A stretch of 64,000 nucleotides of DNA. It comes from Saccharum officinarum. Taxonomy: Eukaryota; Streptophyta; Magnoliopsida; Poales; Poaceae. The notes under the pieces are model-generated. The model was not told the origin of the DNA and did no database searches. It saw only the letters and a list, made by a program, of their open reading frames with translations. The translations under genes were made by a program, and so were the position numbers. Of this stretch, positions 39,985 to 50,654 are shown piece by piece (within the stretch, counting starts at the first letter, position 1; every line of letters starts with the position of its first letter). The DNA lies in assembly GCA_020631735.1 (NCBI GenBank), contig CM036168.1, forward strand, positions 101,142,036 through 101,206,035. Reading direction: 5' to 3'.

Positions 39985-42900
39985 TAGCAGCTTGTCCTCG
40001 AGCTGGAACGCTGGATAGCGATCCTAGAACGAGTCCACGTCCTCCCAAGTGGCCGAGGAGGCTGGTTCATTCTTCCACTGGACGAGTACTTGACGGACGC
40101 CACGGGCAAGCCTGGTGCGGACGACGCTCGCTGGTTCTAGAACAACGGCTCCGTGGTGTAGAGCTAGGAGCGGTGGTGGAGCAGCTGATGGTACCCCCAT
40201 GAACGGTTTGAGGAGGCCGACATGGAACACATCATGAAGACGGGCGCAGGGTGGAAGATCAAGGTGGACAGCCACCGGGTTGATGAGCTCGGTGATGCAG
40301 TACAACCCATAGTAGCGAGGCTTCAGCTTCCCCTTGGCTAGAGCTTGTAGCGAGGCTGCAGGGCGGTGGCGGAGACGCAGCCAAAACCAATTGCCCATGG
40401 CATAGGAGACGACACGGTGGCGCTTGTCGTAGTGCCGCTTGGCGACTGCCTGGGCCTGCTCCAGGTGGTAGCGCACATCAGCCAGCAGCTCGTCGTGGTC
40501 CGCCATGTTCTTGGAGACGGCAACGACTCTAGTTTCACCTGGCTCGTAAGAGCGGATGGTGGGGGGTTTGCGCACGTAGACGATCTTGAACGGAGTGTCT
40601 TGGAGAGACGATTAGCATGCCGTGTTGTAGATGAACTCCGGCCATGGCAGCCAGCGCATCCACTGGCGGGGACGATCTTTGGTGAAGCACCTCAGGTACA
40701 TGGTGATCACCTTGTTGGCGGCCTCAGTCTGGCCATCAGACTGGGGGTGGAAGGGCGACGACATGTGCAGCTTGGCGTCGGAGAGGCGCATGAGTTCGCT
40801 CTAGAACTTTGATGTGAACACCGGGTCGCGGTCCGACACCATGGACTGCAGAATCCCATGGAGACGAACGACGTCGCTAAAGAAAGCTTGGGCGACCGTC
40901 TCCGCCGTGTATGGGTGAGCGAGGGGGGATGAAGTGGCTGTACTTGGTGAAGCGGTCAACTACCGTCAAGATGACTGACTTGCCACCCACCTTCGGTAGT
41001 GCCTCGATGAAGTCTAGGCTGATATCCGCCCACACCATGGATGGACAGGGAGCGGTAGCAGCAGACCTGCAGGGTGAAGGTGTTCTGACTTGTACCGCTG
41101 GCAAGTTGAGCAGGCGTGGATGAAGTCCTGCACCACAGTGCGCAGGTTGGGAGCGTGGAAATCACGCCGGAGTCGATGCAGCGTGCGCTGCACCCCCTCG
41201 TGGCAGTCCTCATGGATCGCGGCCACCAGCTCTAGTAGCAGGGGAGCTCCAGGCGAGATGTACAGCCTGGAGTTGTACGCCACCATGTCGTCGATGATGG
41301 ACCACGGAGTCCCCCGCTAGCCAGCCACAATGTCATCGTGGAGGGCAACTAGGGCGAGATCGGATGTCTGCAGCAGGCGGAGGCAGTCGACAAAGTTGAA
41401 GTGTGGTGTCGAAATGGCGAGGAGGCTGCCTTCCTCTGTGTCCCTGCGTGACAGGGCGTCTGCCACAGTGTTGGAGGCGCCAGTCTTGTATTCGACAGAG
41501 AAGTCAAAGCCCAATAGCTTGCCGACCCAGTGGTGTTGCGGAATCATGGTGAGGCGCTCATCCAACATGAATTTGAGACTGTAATGGTCAGTCCTTACCA
41601 GGAAGCGGCGACCCCATAGATATGGCCTCCAATGGCGTACGGCCTGGACGAGCCCGATAAGCTCGCGTTCGTAGGCGGCCAGCGAGCGGTGTCGAGGGGC
41701 AACTGGCCGGCTGTAGTAAGCAATCGGGTGGCTGTCCTGCACCAGCACGGTGCCAAAGCCATGAGTGGAGGCGTCGCACTCGACCACGAACGACCGATCA
41801 AGCTCCGGGAGCGCCAGCACGGGCATGACTATGATGGCCGCCTTCAGTGCGTCGAAAGCTTCTGTGGCGTCGCTGGACCACAGGAAGCCCTCCTTCTTGA
41901 GCAGCGCCATGAGCGGGGCGGCGATTGTGCCGTAGTCACGCACAAATTTGCAGTAGTATCCCGCAAGGCTGAGGAAGTTGCGAACGGCGTGAACTGAACG
42001 GGGTGTCGGCCAGTCACGGACCGCCTGCACCTTGGCAGGGTCCATGGCGACCCCAGCTGCAGAGATGATGTGCCCGAGGTAGGAGATGGACTCCATGCCG
42101 AAGGCGCACTTGGACCGCTTCACGAACAACCGGTGCTGCTACAACGTGTCGAGGACGGTGCGGACGTGACGGAGGTGATCCGCCCAAGTGGAGCTAAAAA
42201 TGAGGATGTCATCGAAGAAGACGAGGATGAAGCGATAGAGGTAAGGCCGCAGGATGTCGTTCATCAGTGCCTGAAAAGTTGCCAGAGCATTGCACAAGCC
42301 AAACGACATAACCACAAACTCGTACAGGCCATCATGGGTGTGGAACGCCATCTTGGCGATGTCATCGGGGTTCATCCACACTTGATGGTAACCCAAGCAC
42401 AGATCGAGTTTGGTGAAGAACTTGGCGCCGTGGAGCTCGTCGACCACTGAAATCGGGAACGCGTCCTTCACTGTGATCGCGTTGAGGGCGCGATAGTCGA
42501 TGCAGAACCGCCATGAGCCATCCGCCTTCTTCACCAAGAGGACAGGGGAGTAGAACACGGAGGAGCTAGGCCGGATGAGCCCCTACTGCAGCATGTCCAT
42601 GCACTGGCGTTCTAGCTTGTCCTCGTGCGAGGCCGGGTAGCGGTACAGCCGCACGGCGACTAGCGCGGCGCCCGGCTGCAGGACGATGTTGTGGTCACGG
42701 GATCGCGGCGGTGGCAGACCGCGTGGCTCGGAGAAGACGTCGGCGTAGTCGTGGAGCACCGCGTTGAGCAGATCCTGGCTAGAGCAGGAACAGAGACTGG
42801 GTGCTGATGCACTGGTCGCTCCATGCCAGCAGACTTGGTGGTCTTTGTGCCAGAACGACATGGTCAGGGCGGCGAAGTCCCAGAGGATGGGGCAGAGCAT

Positions 42901-43871
42901 GGCGAGCCACTGGATGCCCAGCACCACATCATAGCCCGCCAGTGGGAGTGTGAAGATGTCGGCGGTGAAGTGTTCGTCGTCGATGGAGAACATGGCACCC
43001 CTGGCCACGCTGTTGCAGGGGACCCGTTCGCCGTTGGCAACGGTGACCGAGGCCGAGCCATGGTGAACCATGGCTAGGACGGTGCGGTTGGTGGCGTCCT
43101 CGGCGATGAAGTTGTGGGTGGACCCCGAGTCGATGAGCGCGAGGAGGTCGACGTCACCGATGCGCAACCGCATCTGCATCGTATTGCTGGTGTGGACCCC
43201 TGCTATCGCATGGAGGGAAATCAGGGGATCCTGTGCGTCGGGGGTTATGTTAGTGGGAATCGCGTCCTCCTCTTCGTCCGCTTCGGTCAGGTTGTTGTCG
43301 AGGAAGAAGAGTCGCTGGAACACGCAATTGTGCCCGTGACCAAACTTCTCGTTGTAGTTGAAGCAGAGTCCCTGGCGGTGGCGTTCCTCCATCTTCGGCG
43401 CGGACAGGCGGCGAACCGGTCGGCCCTCCACCATGACCATGGTCGCTGGGTTGGCCGCCAGTGGCGGAGGCGCCGGCAGGGCGAGCTGCCGTTGGGGCAC
43501 CGGGAGCAGGGCCCACTGCTGCTGTCACGGTGGCGCCGGTGGAGGTGCTAGCGCCGCAGCGTACTGATCGCGCATCTCCAGCTTCTGCGCGAGGCTCATC
43601 ACAACCACGAGGGACTGGGGATTGTGAATCTCCACATCCATGCTTAGCGGTGGTTGCAACCCTGCCGTGAAGATCTGCACCCGCTGCTCCTCTTCGAGGC
43701 GGCCCGCACGAGGAAGAAGCGCCTCGAAGCGATCCTAGTACTCGATGATGGAGCCCGTGCAGCGACACGCCATGAGTTCGCCTAGGGGGTTGAATCGCAG
43801 GGGAGGTCCGAACCGCAGGTGGAGCAGCTTGGTGAAGCGACGCCACCGTGGTGTGCCTTCATCCTACTGAA
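39985..43871 (-). pseudogene. Gypsy gag C-part and pol, inactivated by stop codons
   Basis: Read on the minus strand: end of gag with a degenerate zinc knuckle CFNYNEKFGHGHNC (near 43370), aspartic protease with DSGSTHNF (near 43115), reverse transcriptase with the active-site stretch VFFDDIL (near 42215), RNase H (41800-41450), integrase zinc-binding part with CSTCQR (near 41100), integrase core (41030-40600), and a C-terminal chromodomain-like segment ending WKNEPASSATWEDVDSF (near 40030). The frame is broken by about ten in-frame stops; nearly all are explained by one C-to-T or G-to-A change. Confidence 0.88.
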
Positions 43872-44425
43872 CCATTGAAAGTCCCTAGTTTAGTTTTGGC
43901 TAATTGATAAAACCTAAGTACTAATCACATGTGCTTAAGTGTTGATAGCAAAAGGTGATTGGTACACTCCTAAGTTATGACAAGATGCATGTTGATCATG
44001 ATGACTTGGTGCCATGCTTGGAGAAGAAGAGGATATGGAGTGCAATCCTATAGAGCTCAAGACAAAGGTATAGATATGATTTGCTTTTTGGTGATCAAGA
44101 CACCATAGAGGGTGTGATCACACTTAGGATCGATAGCCGTACTATAAAGAGGGGAATTTTTGGGGCTATTGATCACTTAAGTGCCACTAGATGAAGATTC
44201 ATTTGCATATGCATTTAGATCTAGTGGAGGGCTAACTTATCACCTCGAAAATGATTGTGAAAATGCTAACACACATGCACATGGTGATGTACACTTGGTG
44301 ATGTTAGCACATTTGCGAAGGCGGTGGTGTTTGAGCGGTAGAGAGGGGTTTGGGTTCCTCTCTCCCTCCCGCCGAGCTTGCGAGGCGGGATTCGGTGCTT
44401 TTGTGGAAGTGAAACGTCTATTTTC

Positions 44426-46030
44426 TGAAAGGATCAAGATGCCTAAGAGGGGGGTGAATTGGGCTTTTCTAAAAATTAAATGCAAGAATTAAATCCTACA
44501 AGCCGGAATTCACCCCTAGTGTCTACTTGTGTTCCTAGAGAGTCTACCGATACAAAGTTTTGCACCCTAGTTTCCAATCCTAGTCTAGCATGGCAAATCT
44601 AGGAATGTAAAACAAGCAATGAAAGTAAATACGAGAATGTAAATGCTTGAATGTAAAGGGGCAAGGAACACGGCAATGTTTTTCCGAGGTATCGGAGAGT
44701 CGCCACTCCCCACTAGTCCTCGTTGGAGCACCCGCGCAAGGGTGTAGCTCCCCCTTGATCCGCGCAAGGATCAAGTGCTCTCTATGGGTTGATTCTTCGA
44801 CACTCCGTCACGGTGAATCACCCAAAACCGCTCACAAGATGAGTTGGGTCATCCACAAGCTCCGCCGGATGATCACCGAACTCCCAATCACCACCACGCC
44901 GTCTAGGTGATGGCGATCACAAAGAGTAACAAGCTAGAACTCTCACTTGACCACTACAAGCCCAAATGAGAAGGTGGATGCACACTTGCTACTCTCTAAT
45001 CGCTAGTGAGGAACTCTCAAGCTTTGATTCTCAAATCTCTATCCTCACTAGTGCTCTTGCACTCCCTTGCACTCCAAAGGTGTTTTTCAGTTGATCAAAT
45101 GAGCAAGAGACCTCTAAAAGAGATGGTGGGGATGTATTTATACACCCCACAGACAAAACGAACCGTTACCCGCTGACTCAGCAAAACACAGGCTGACCGG
45201 ACGCGCCGGTTGAACTGACCGGACGCGCCGGTCGCTCGTAACGGTTGAAATCCGAAAATCAACTGAGTGACCGGACGCACTGGTCAGGGGCGACCGGACG
45301 CGTCCGATCATGCAGGGAGCATACTGTACTCGCACCGGACGCGCGACCGCGTCCGATCAGTGATGACCGGACGCGTCCGGTCGTCTCTGGACCTTACTGG
45401 ACTGTGACCGGACGCGCCGATCACACCCAGGTCGCGTCCGATCGGGTGTTTCCCTCAAGTGACATGTGTCGACTTCTGACCACCGCGTCCGGTCCTCGCG
45501 AGGACCGCATCCGGTCGTCAGAGATGAAACCCTAGCCGCGGAACTGTACTGACCGGACGCGTCCGGTCATGCCGAGGACCGCGTCCGGTCATGGGAAAAC
45601 GACCCGAAACTCTCCGAAACGCGTCACAACTTGAACCAAGTTGCTTCCAACTGAACTTTGAGCTATTCTAGAGCTGCCTAGCGCCAAGTTTAACAAGTGT
45701 GCACCACACCTAAATGTAGGACTCGCCTAGGTCAAGCTACCCGCTCATGCCCCCCTTTATAGTACGGCCAAAAGAGAAAAACGAAGATCCTAACGATTAT
45801 TCCAAATGTATCTCAACACCTCGACATCCGGAACTAACCGTCCTTAATCTTGACGTCACTCTTTTGAAAACCAAAACGATTTCCATCAAGGGCATGAATA
45901 CCATGGTGCCCAAAGCAGTTAAAACCTCCATGACCTAACTTACCAAAGTTTCTGCAAAACACACATTAGTCATGGTAATAAAGCGTTGTCATCAATTGCC
46001 GAAACCAAACCTCGGGCCTAGATGCTTTCA
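44426..46030 (-). repeat. 3' LTR of the SIRE-like element
   Basis: 1,605 bp. On the minus strand: start TGAAAGCATC, then an array of about ten GACCGGACGC-type near-palindromes (45595 down to 45195), an AACGG motif (45158-45168) and a TATAAATA box (45134-45141). Confidence 0.95.
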
Positions 46031-46480
46031 ATCTCCCCCTTTTTGGTGATTGATGACAACACTAAGATATAAAAGATTTGAGTTGAGGTTTTCGAGCATG
46101 CATGGTTCACATAAGCAAAAAGCAATAAGCACAAGGGGTTAGGAATTGCTTATGTGCCCCAAGCCAAAAGAGTGTACTCATAAGATAAGACAAAGAACGT
46201 TAGTACACATACAGATATAGCTCATAAGAAATCGGAGTAAGGCACGGAAGCACAACCTTAGAGCTATAATTAAAAACGGTGACAAGTGTTAACACTGCGA
46301 CTGGATAAAACATTAAGACTCAAGGTTTATCACACGACGACATGCCACACGAATGCAATGACTAAAAAGTAAACATGATGCATGAATGTAGCACACAAGA
46401 AAAAACGAAAACCCTCTCTCAAAACTCCCCCTGAAACTACTCTCTCTCCCCCTTTGGCATCAAGCGCCAAAAAAACTAAT

Positions 46481-48964
46481 CTAAGGATCTGACGGGGGGA
46501 CAGACGGAGTCGTGTCGGGTGCCAAGGTACGCGGAGTAATCACGAAGTGTAGAGAATCTCCCTCAGAATCTGAGCTATCTGGCTGACCCTCTGAAGAAAC
46601 ACGTGGCTGTGAAGCGGTCTGGGTCTGAGCGGCAGGAACAGGTACTGACGTAGTAGCAATTAGAGGATCCGTCTGAGTGACTTGAGTCTGTAGCGAGCCA
46701 ATAGCAGGAGGATCTGTCGAGGCAACTGACGAAGGAAAAGTCTCTGTAGTACCGGTCCCTGTCACTGGAGGAATAGCTGCCTCTGAAGCTGACAACCCTG
46801 AAGAAGTAGCAAAGGTAGTGTACGAGGGCGTCGGCTGACCAGTCAACTCGCTGTAGGTAGCACTGTAATCACCGAAGGGTGTGCCTGTCAGGAGGTGAGG
46901 GCAAGGCTGGTCTGAAGGTGTAAATCTCATGTGAATAGGCGTGAAGCTCGGGGACTGGAATGACTAGAGAACCTGCTGCTGTGGAGATGTGAACTGGAAG
47001 CTCGGCTGTCCCTGACTCGATGGATCACTGGATTGTAAAGCAGAAGTCAGGACAGAAGCAGGCGGAGGAACCCCAACAGTGACTAGGTGGCGCAGGAGAT
47101 CCAAGTACTGCTGCTGACTAGCTGCACTCTGTCGCTGAATCTCGTACTGCTGTCGCTGCATTTCAACCTGCTGCCTCTGGATCTCAAGCTGCTGACGCTG
47201 AAACTCGTCCTGACGAGCCTGAATCTGTGCAAGTGCTGCAGCTGTGTCCTGAGCCTGTCGCTGTATCTGCTGTTGCTGCTGCTCCTGTGCCTAGGTCAAC
47301 CTCTCAAGTATAGCCACCATGGCTGGGTCTGTGCGGGAGGCTGAACCAGAGCCACCGGCCTCGTGGTCGTGAGACCGAGGAGACCGGTACCTGGGGATGG
47401 GCTGGTAGTCCTCATCAGTGCTGTCAGATGTCACATCCTCAGGAAGATCAGCAGGCTGAGCGTCAAGATCGGCAAGCTCTGCCTCTGCAAGCTCATCAAC
47501 TGTGGCGTCCTGCTCAGTCGCTGTCTCAGGAACCTCAGGTCGCTCACGCTGTCCTGGCACTGGGGCCTGATCTCTAGTGACTGAAGCCCAAAGCTGATGG
47601 ATATCATACTCAGAGAAAGCAGTAGTAGTATCTGATATCTCAGCTCGGATCTCTGCTGGTAGCTGAATGGATGATTTAATGATGAAGCAGATCCAGTGTG
47701 CATAGGGCAGCTGACGATTACCCTTGAAGCCCTCAGCTATGGTGTCCTCCATCTCACTAAGTATGAGATCCCAAATGTCAAACTGTGTCTATGAGAGGAG
47801 GTGGTGAACAACCCATAGCTGCATCCGAGTCAGTCCCTCTCTGTAGCCAAGTCTAGGAAGTAGAGTGCGTCTGACTATAGCATCCAGAACTCTGGCAAGT
47901 GGTGTCAAACTGGCAGGCGTGCGACGAGACCCTTCGCCAAAAGGCTCACGGAAGCAGGGTCGAATCAAATCTGTAGGTGGCACTGCCCCGCCGTGAGGGC
48001 GTCTCGGTGGAGGAGTCTGACCAAAACACAGCTGATGTATCTTCGTGTTGGAAGCTGGGAGTCTGAGAATCTCCCGCACTCTGGTGCTGTATAGACGGTG
48101 ATCGCGGCCTCGGAATGCAAAGTGAATGAAATCATGGGCAGGATCAATCCATAGTGAAGCATAAAACTCTCTGACCCATGTGCCGCAGTATGCACCTGTC
48201 CGTCCAAGAAGATCTGACAAGCCTGGTAGAAAGGACAGGTGCGGACGTAGCTGTTCTCCCACAACCTCAACCAGTGACTCAAGTCGACAGACCCTCTGTG
48301 GTCGGAAAGCAATACCGCTGTCAACTAGAGCCCTGTAGAAATCCTCCTGAAGTGGGGTATAGAAACCTTCTGAAGCTCTGTGATCCCTCACAGGTGGAAA
48401 CCACCGACTGACCTCCACGAACCTCAACCCCTGCACCTGACGTGCTGTAGCACTCCTCAAGTCAAAGTGCTCGACCGAGGGTGAACCTCTAGCTCTGGGA
48501 GGAGGACGTGCTCCACGACGCTGGCCCTCTGGCCTAGGAGTCACCTGAGTACGTGCGCGTGTGGAGCGGCGACGTGGTGGAGACTGAGCTGGCTGCTCCT
48601 CTATGTCCTCTGTAGCCTCTGGAGCCTCTGTGGCCTCTAGAGCCTCTGTGGCCTCTGGAGGTGGATCAACTGACATACCCTCTGTAGCTCCAGTATCCTC
48701 AGTACCCTCAGTGGCCTCTGTGCCGAGCTGTCGACCTTCTAGATGAAAGTGACGTTCGCCTATGCGTATGCCACTGCTCCTGCCACCTCTCTCTGCCTGC
48801 TCTGCTGCATCTGCCACGGCCTGAGCAATCTCTGCCTCTGTAAGTGTCTTCTTCTTCTTTCTGGCCATGATCTTGATACGCTTCCCACGTGTAATCTCAG
48901 ACCGACGAGGAGGACTGTCGTCCCCGTCACCAGGAGCACCACCGGCGTTCTTGCAATGCACCAT
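46481..48964 (-). pseudogene. Additional 3' ORF of the SIRE-like element, plant-transposon-protein domain
   Basis: One reading frame of 828 codons with three in-frame TAG stops (near 47788, 47290 and 46963). It starts MVHCKNAGG, followed by a basic patch ARKKKK and an acidic tandem repeat of EATE/ALEATEAP units (about 48600-48720). A globular part contains CGTWVREFYASLWI (near 48180) and a later HWICFIIKSSI (near 47685); this pattern fits the domain known as putative plant transposon protein (recognition from memory). A Gln/Arg-rich coiled coil (QRQQxE units, 47270-47090) and a Ser/Thr/Pro-rich tail follow. No signal peptide or clear transmembrane segments, so env-like is unlikely. Role unknown. 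Confidence 0.8.
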
Positions 48965-49785
48965 GCTGAAAAACTGATCGAAAAACCTCTAAAAGATGGT
49001 GAACTATCACTCGAGAGGCTTGGCCTCAATCCGTATCCGCAGGCTTGGCCTCGGATTCAGCAAACTGATCTCACCCTGACACACGAACAGACTCGCTGCA
49101 ATGACGGAATAGAGAGATCTACTATAAGCACATATATAACTAAAAGGTACGAAACCCTAGAGATAGCAAGCATATGAGATATGATGTGAATCGAAACGCG
49201 AAGCTACCTCGGATCGATGAGACGACTGACAAGATGAGGTGACCTAGATCGCAAGATTCTCCGAAATCGCCGGACGAGCTCTGATTTGCCGAAACATGAT
49301 GCAATTAGGATTAAAAAGAAAGAGTTACGACAAACCCTAGCGAGGAGGTCAAGGTGACGCGAAACAACCTCGCGAAGAAGACGACGCGCGACAAAACCTC
49401 GACGACGAACGATCGAACGACGTTACGCGAACCCTAGGGTTAGGGTTAGGGCAACTCAACGAAGAACCATCGGAGGCGAGCGTGAGGCAGTCCACTGCCG
49501 GAGGTGATGCTGGCAAGCGGGAGCGCGGCTCACCGGCGACAAGGCGCGGCTCACCGGCGGCGGAGGTGCGAGCGGGCGGCGTGGCGCGGCTGCTCGACTG
49601 GCGTGGGCAGGCGCGGGCAGGGACGGGCTGGCGCGCGCGCGAGCGAGGGCCGGCACGGGCAGGAGACTCGGCAGGGCTTGCCGGAGGCGAGGAAGACGGC
49701 AAAGGCGCGGCGGCTCCGGCGGATTTAGAGAGATAGGGCAGGTGGCGGCGGAAGAGGCTCGGGCGGATGAGAAAACACGGCCGAG
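48965..49785 (-). other. Leader region between candidate promoter and additional ORF
   Basis: GC-rich near the promoter end, with an unassigned 118-codon open frame at 49702-49349. Contains telo-box motifs AAACCCTAG at 49152-49160 and 49332-49340 and a telomere-like ccctagggttagggttaggg at 49431-49450. A tttttcag acceptor-like sequence lies directly before the ORF start codon. It resembles a plant gene's 5' untranslated region more than retroelement coding DNA. Confidence 0.45.
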
Positions 49786-50165
49786 GACGAACCGTTATAT
49801 GAAGGGGTTAGATCCGCTCGACGCGTGATGACCGGACGCGGTGGTCGTTATGACCGGACGCGGTGGTGCAGCGTCCGGTCACACTCCAGTAAGCTCCTGG
49901 AGTGACCGGACGCGTCCGGTGAGGACTGACCGGACGCGGTCAGAGTCCGGTCGAGGGGAGCTCGGGAATTCATCGCGAATGACCGGACACGGTGGTGGTA
50001 ACCGGGACCGGACGTGGTGGTCAACACGGCGCGTCGGTGCAGCGTCCGGTCACTAGATCTGGAGTTGGTCTTCTGGATGACCGGACGCGCTGGTGGACGC
50101 CGGGACCGGACGCGGTGGTGAAGCATCACTGCGTCCGGTTGCAGCGTCCGGTCCAGCGTCCGGTC
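49786..50165 (-). promoter_or_regulatory. Candidate internal promoter for the additional ORF
   Basis: Minus-strand order: about fifteen GACCGGACGCGG / GCGTCCGGTC words (50165 down to 49826), then the TATA-like CATATAA (49795-49801) overlapping AACGGTTCGT (49787-49797). The 11-mer TAACGGTTCGT is also present just upstream of the TATA box in both LTRs (45158-45168, 58546-58556). The start codon of the additional ORF is about 830 bp further on. Promoter activity is inferred, not shown. Confidence 0.5.
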
Positions 50166-50654
50166 ACTGTTCTTCGCCTTCTTCGTTCTGAACTACGACG
50201 CGACTTCTCCCAATCAGGTTCCAATTCAAAAAGACACAAATAAACACCAATTGGAACACGATATGAGTGACCTCACTCAAACCTCAAAATTTTCAAAATA
50301 GATTGCCTTAGGCTAGTATTATTTTAAGAAAATAGGCAATAAACACCCAAGGAGCAACGTATGGCCATGCAATAGAGTTTTTGAACCTTTAGGAGCGTCA
50401 AAATTCTCTCTTTATCCATAGACGAACACAGAGGTTGCTCAAAGCGAAATCGAAAAGAAACGCCAAACAAACAACCATGCATATGCAATGCAATACAAGA
50501 AGGTAAAGCTAGGATGCTTGTCAAGTTTGATCCATGGTTAGGCTTCTTCACTCCTCCAAAGAAGGGTTATCGTAACCGTGTTAGCCAAGCCCTAAAAGCA
50601 TTGCGATAAAAAAACATGGCATATTATACAATGCAATGCAAGGACAACACACGC

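Noticed and set aside
46481..48964. Envelope gene of the SIRE-like element
   Set aside because: No signal peptide, transmembrane helix or fusion-like segment visible; the content fits a plant-transposon-protein domain plus coiled coil.
49429..49452. Interstitial telomere
   Set aside because: Only about three short units (GGTTAGGG type, not a TTTAGGG array); better read as telo-box sequence in a leader.
49826..50165. Regularly recurring GACCGGACGC words taken as a CRISPR array
   Set aside because: Spacing is irregular, copies vary and overlap, and this is a plant nuclear retroelement. They are promoter-type repeats.
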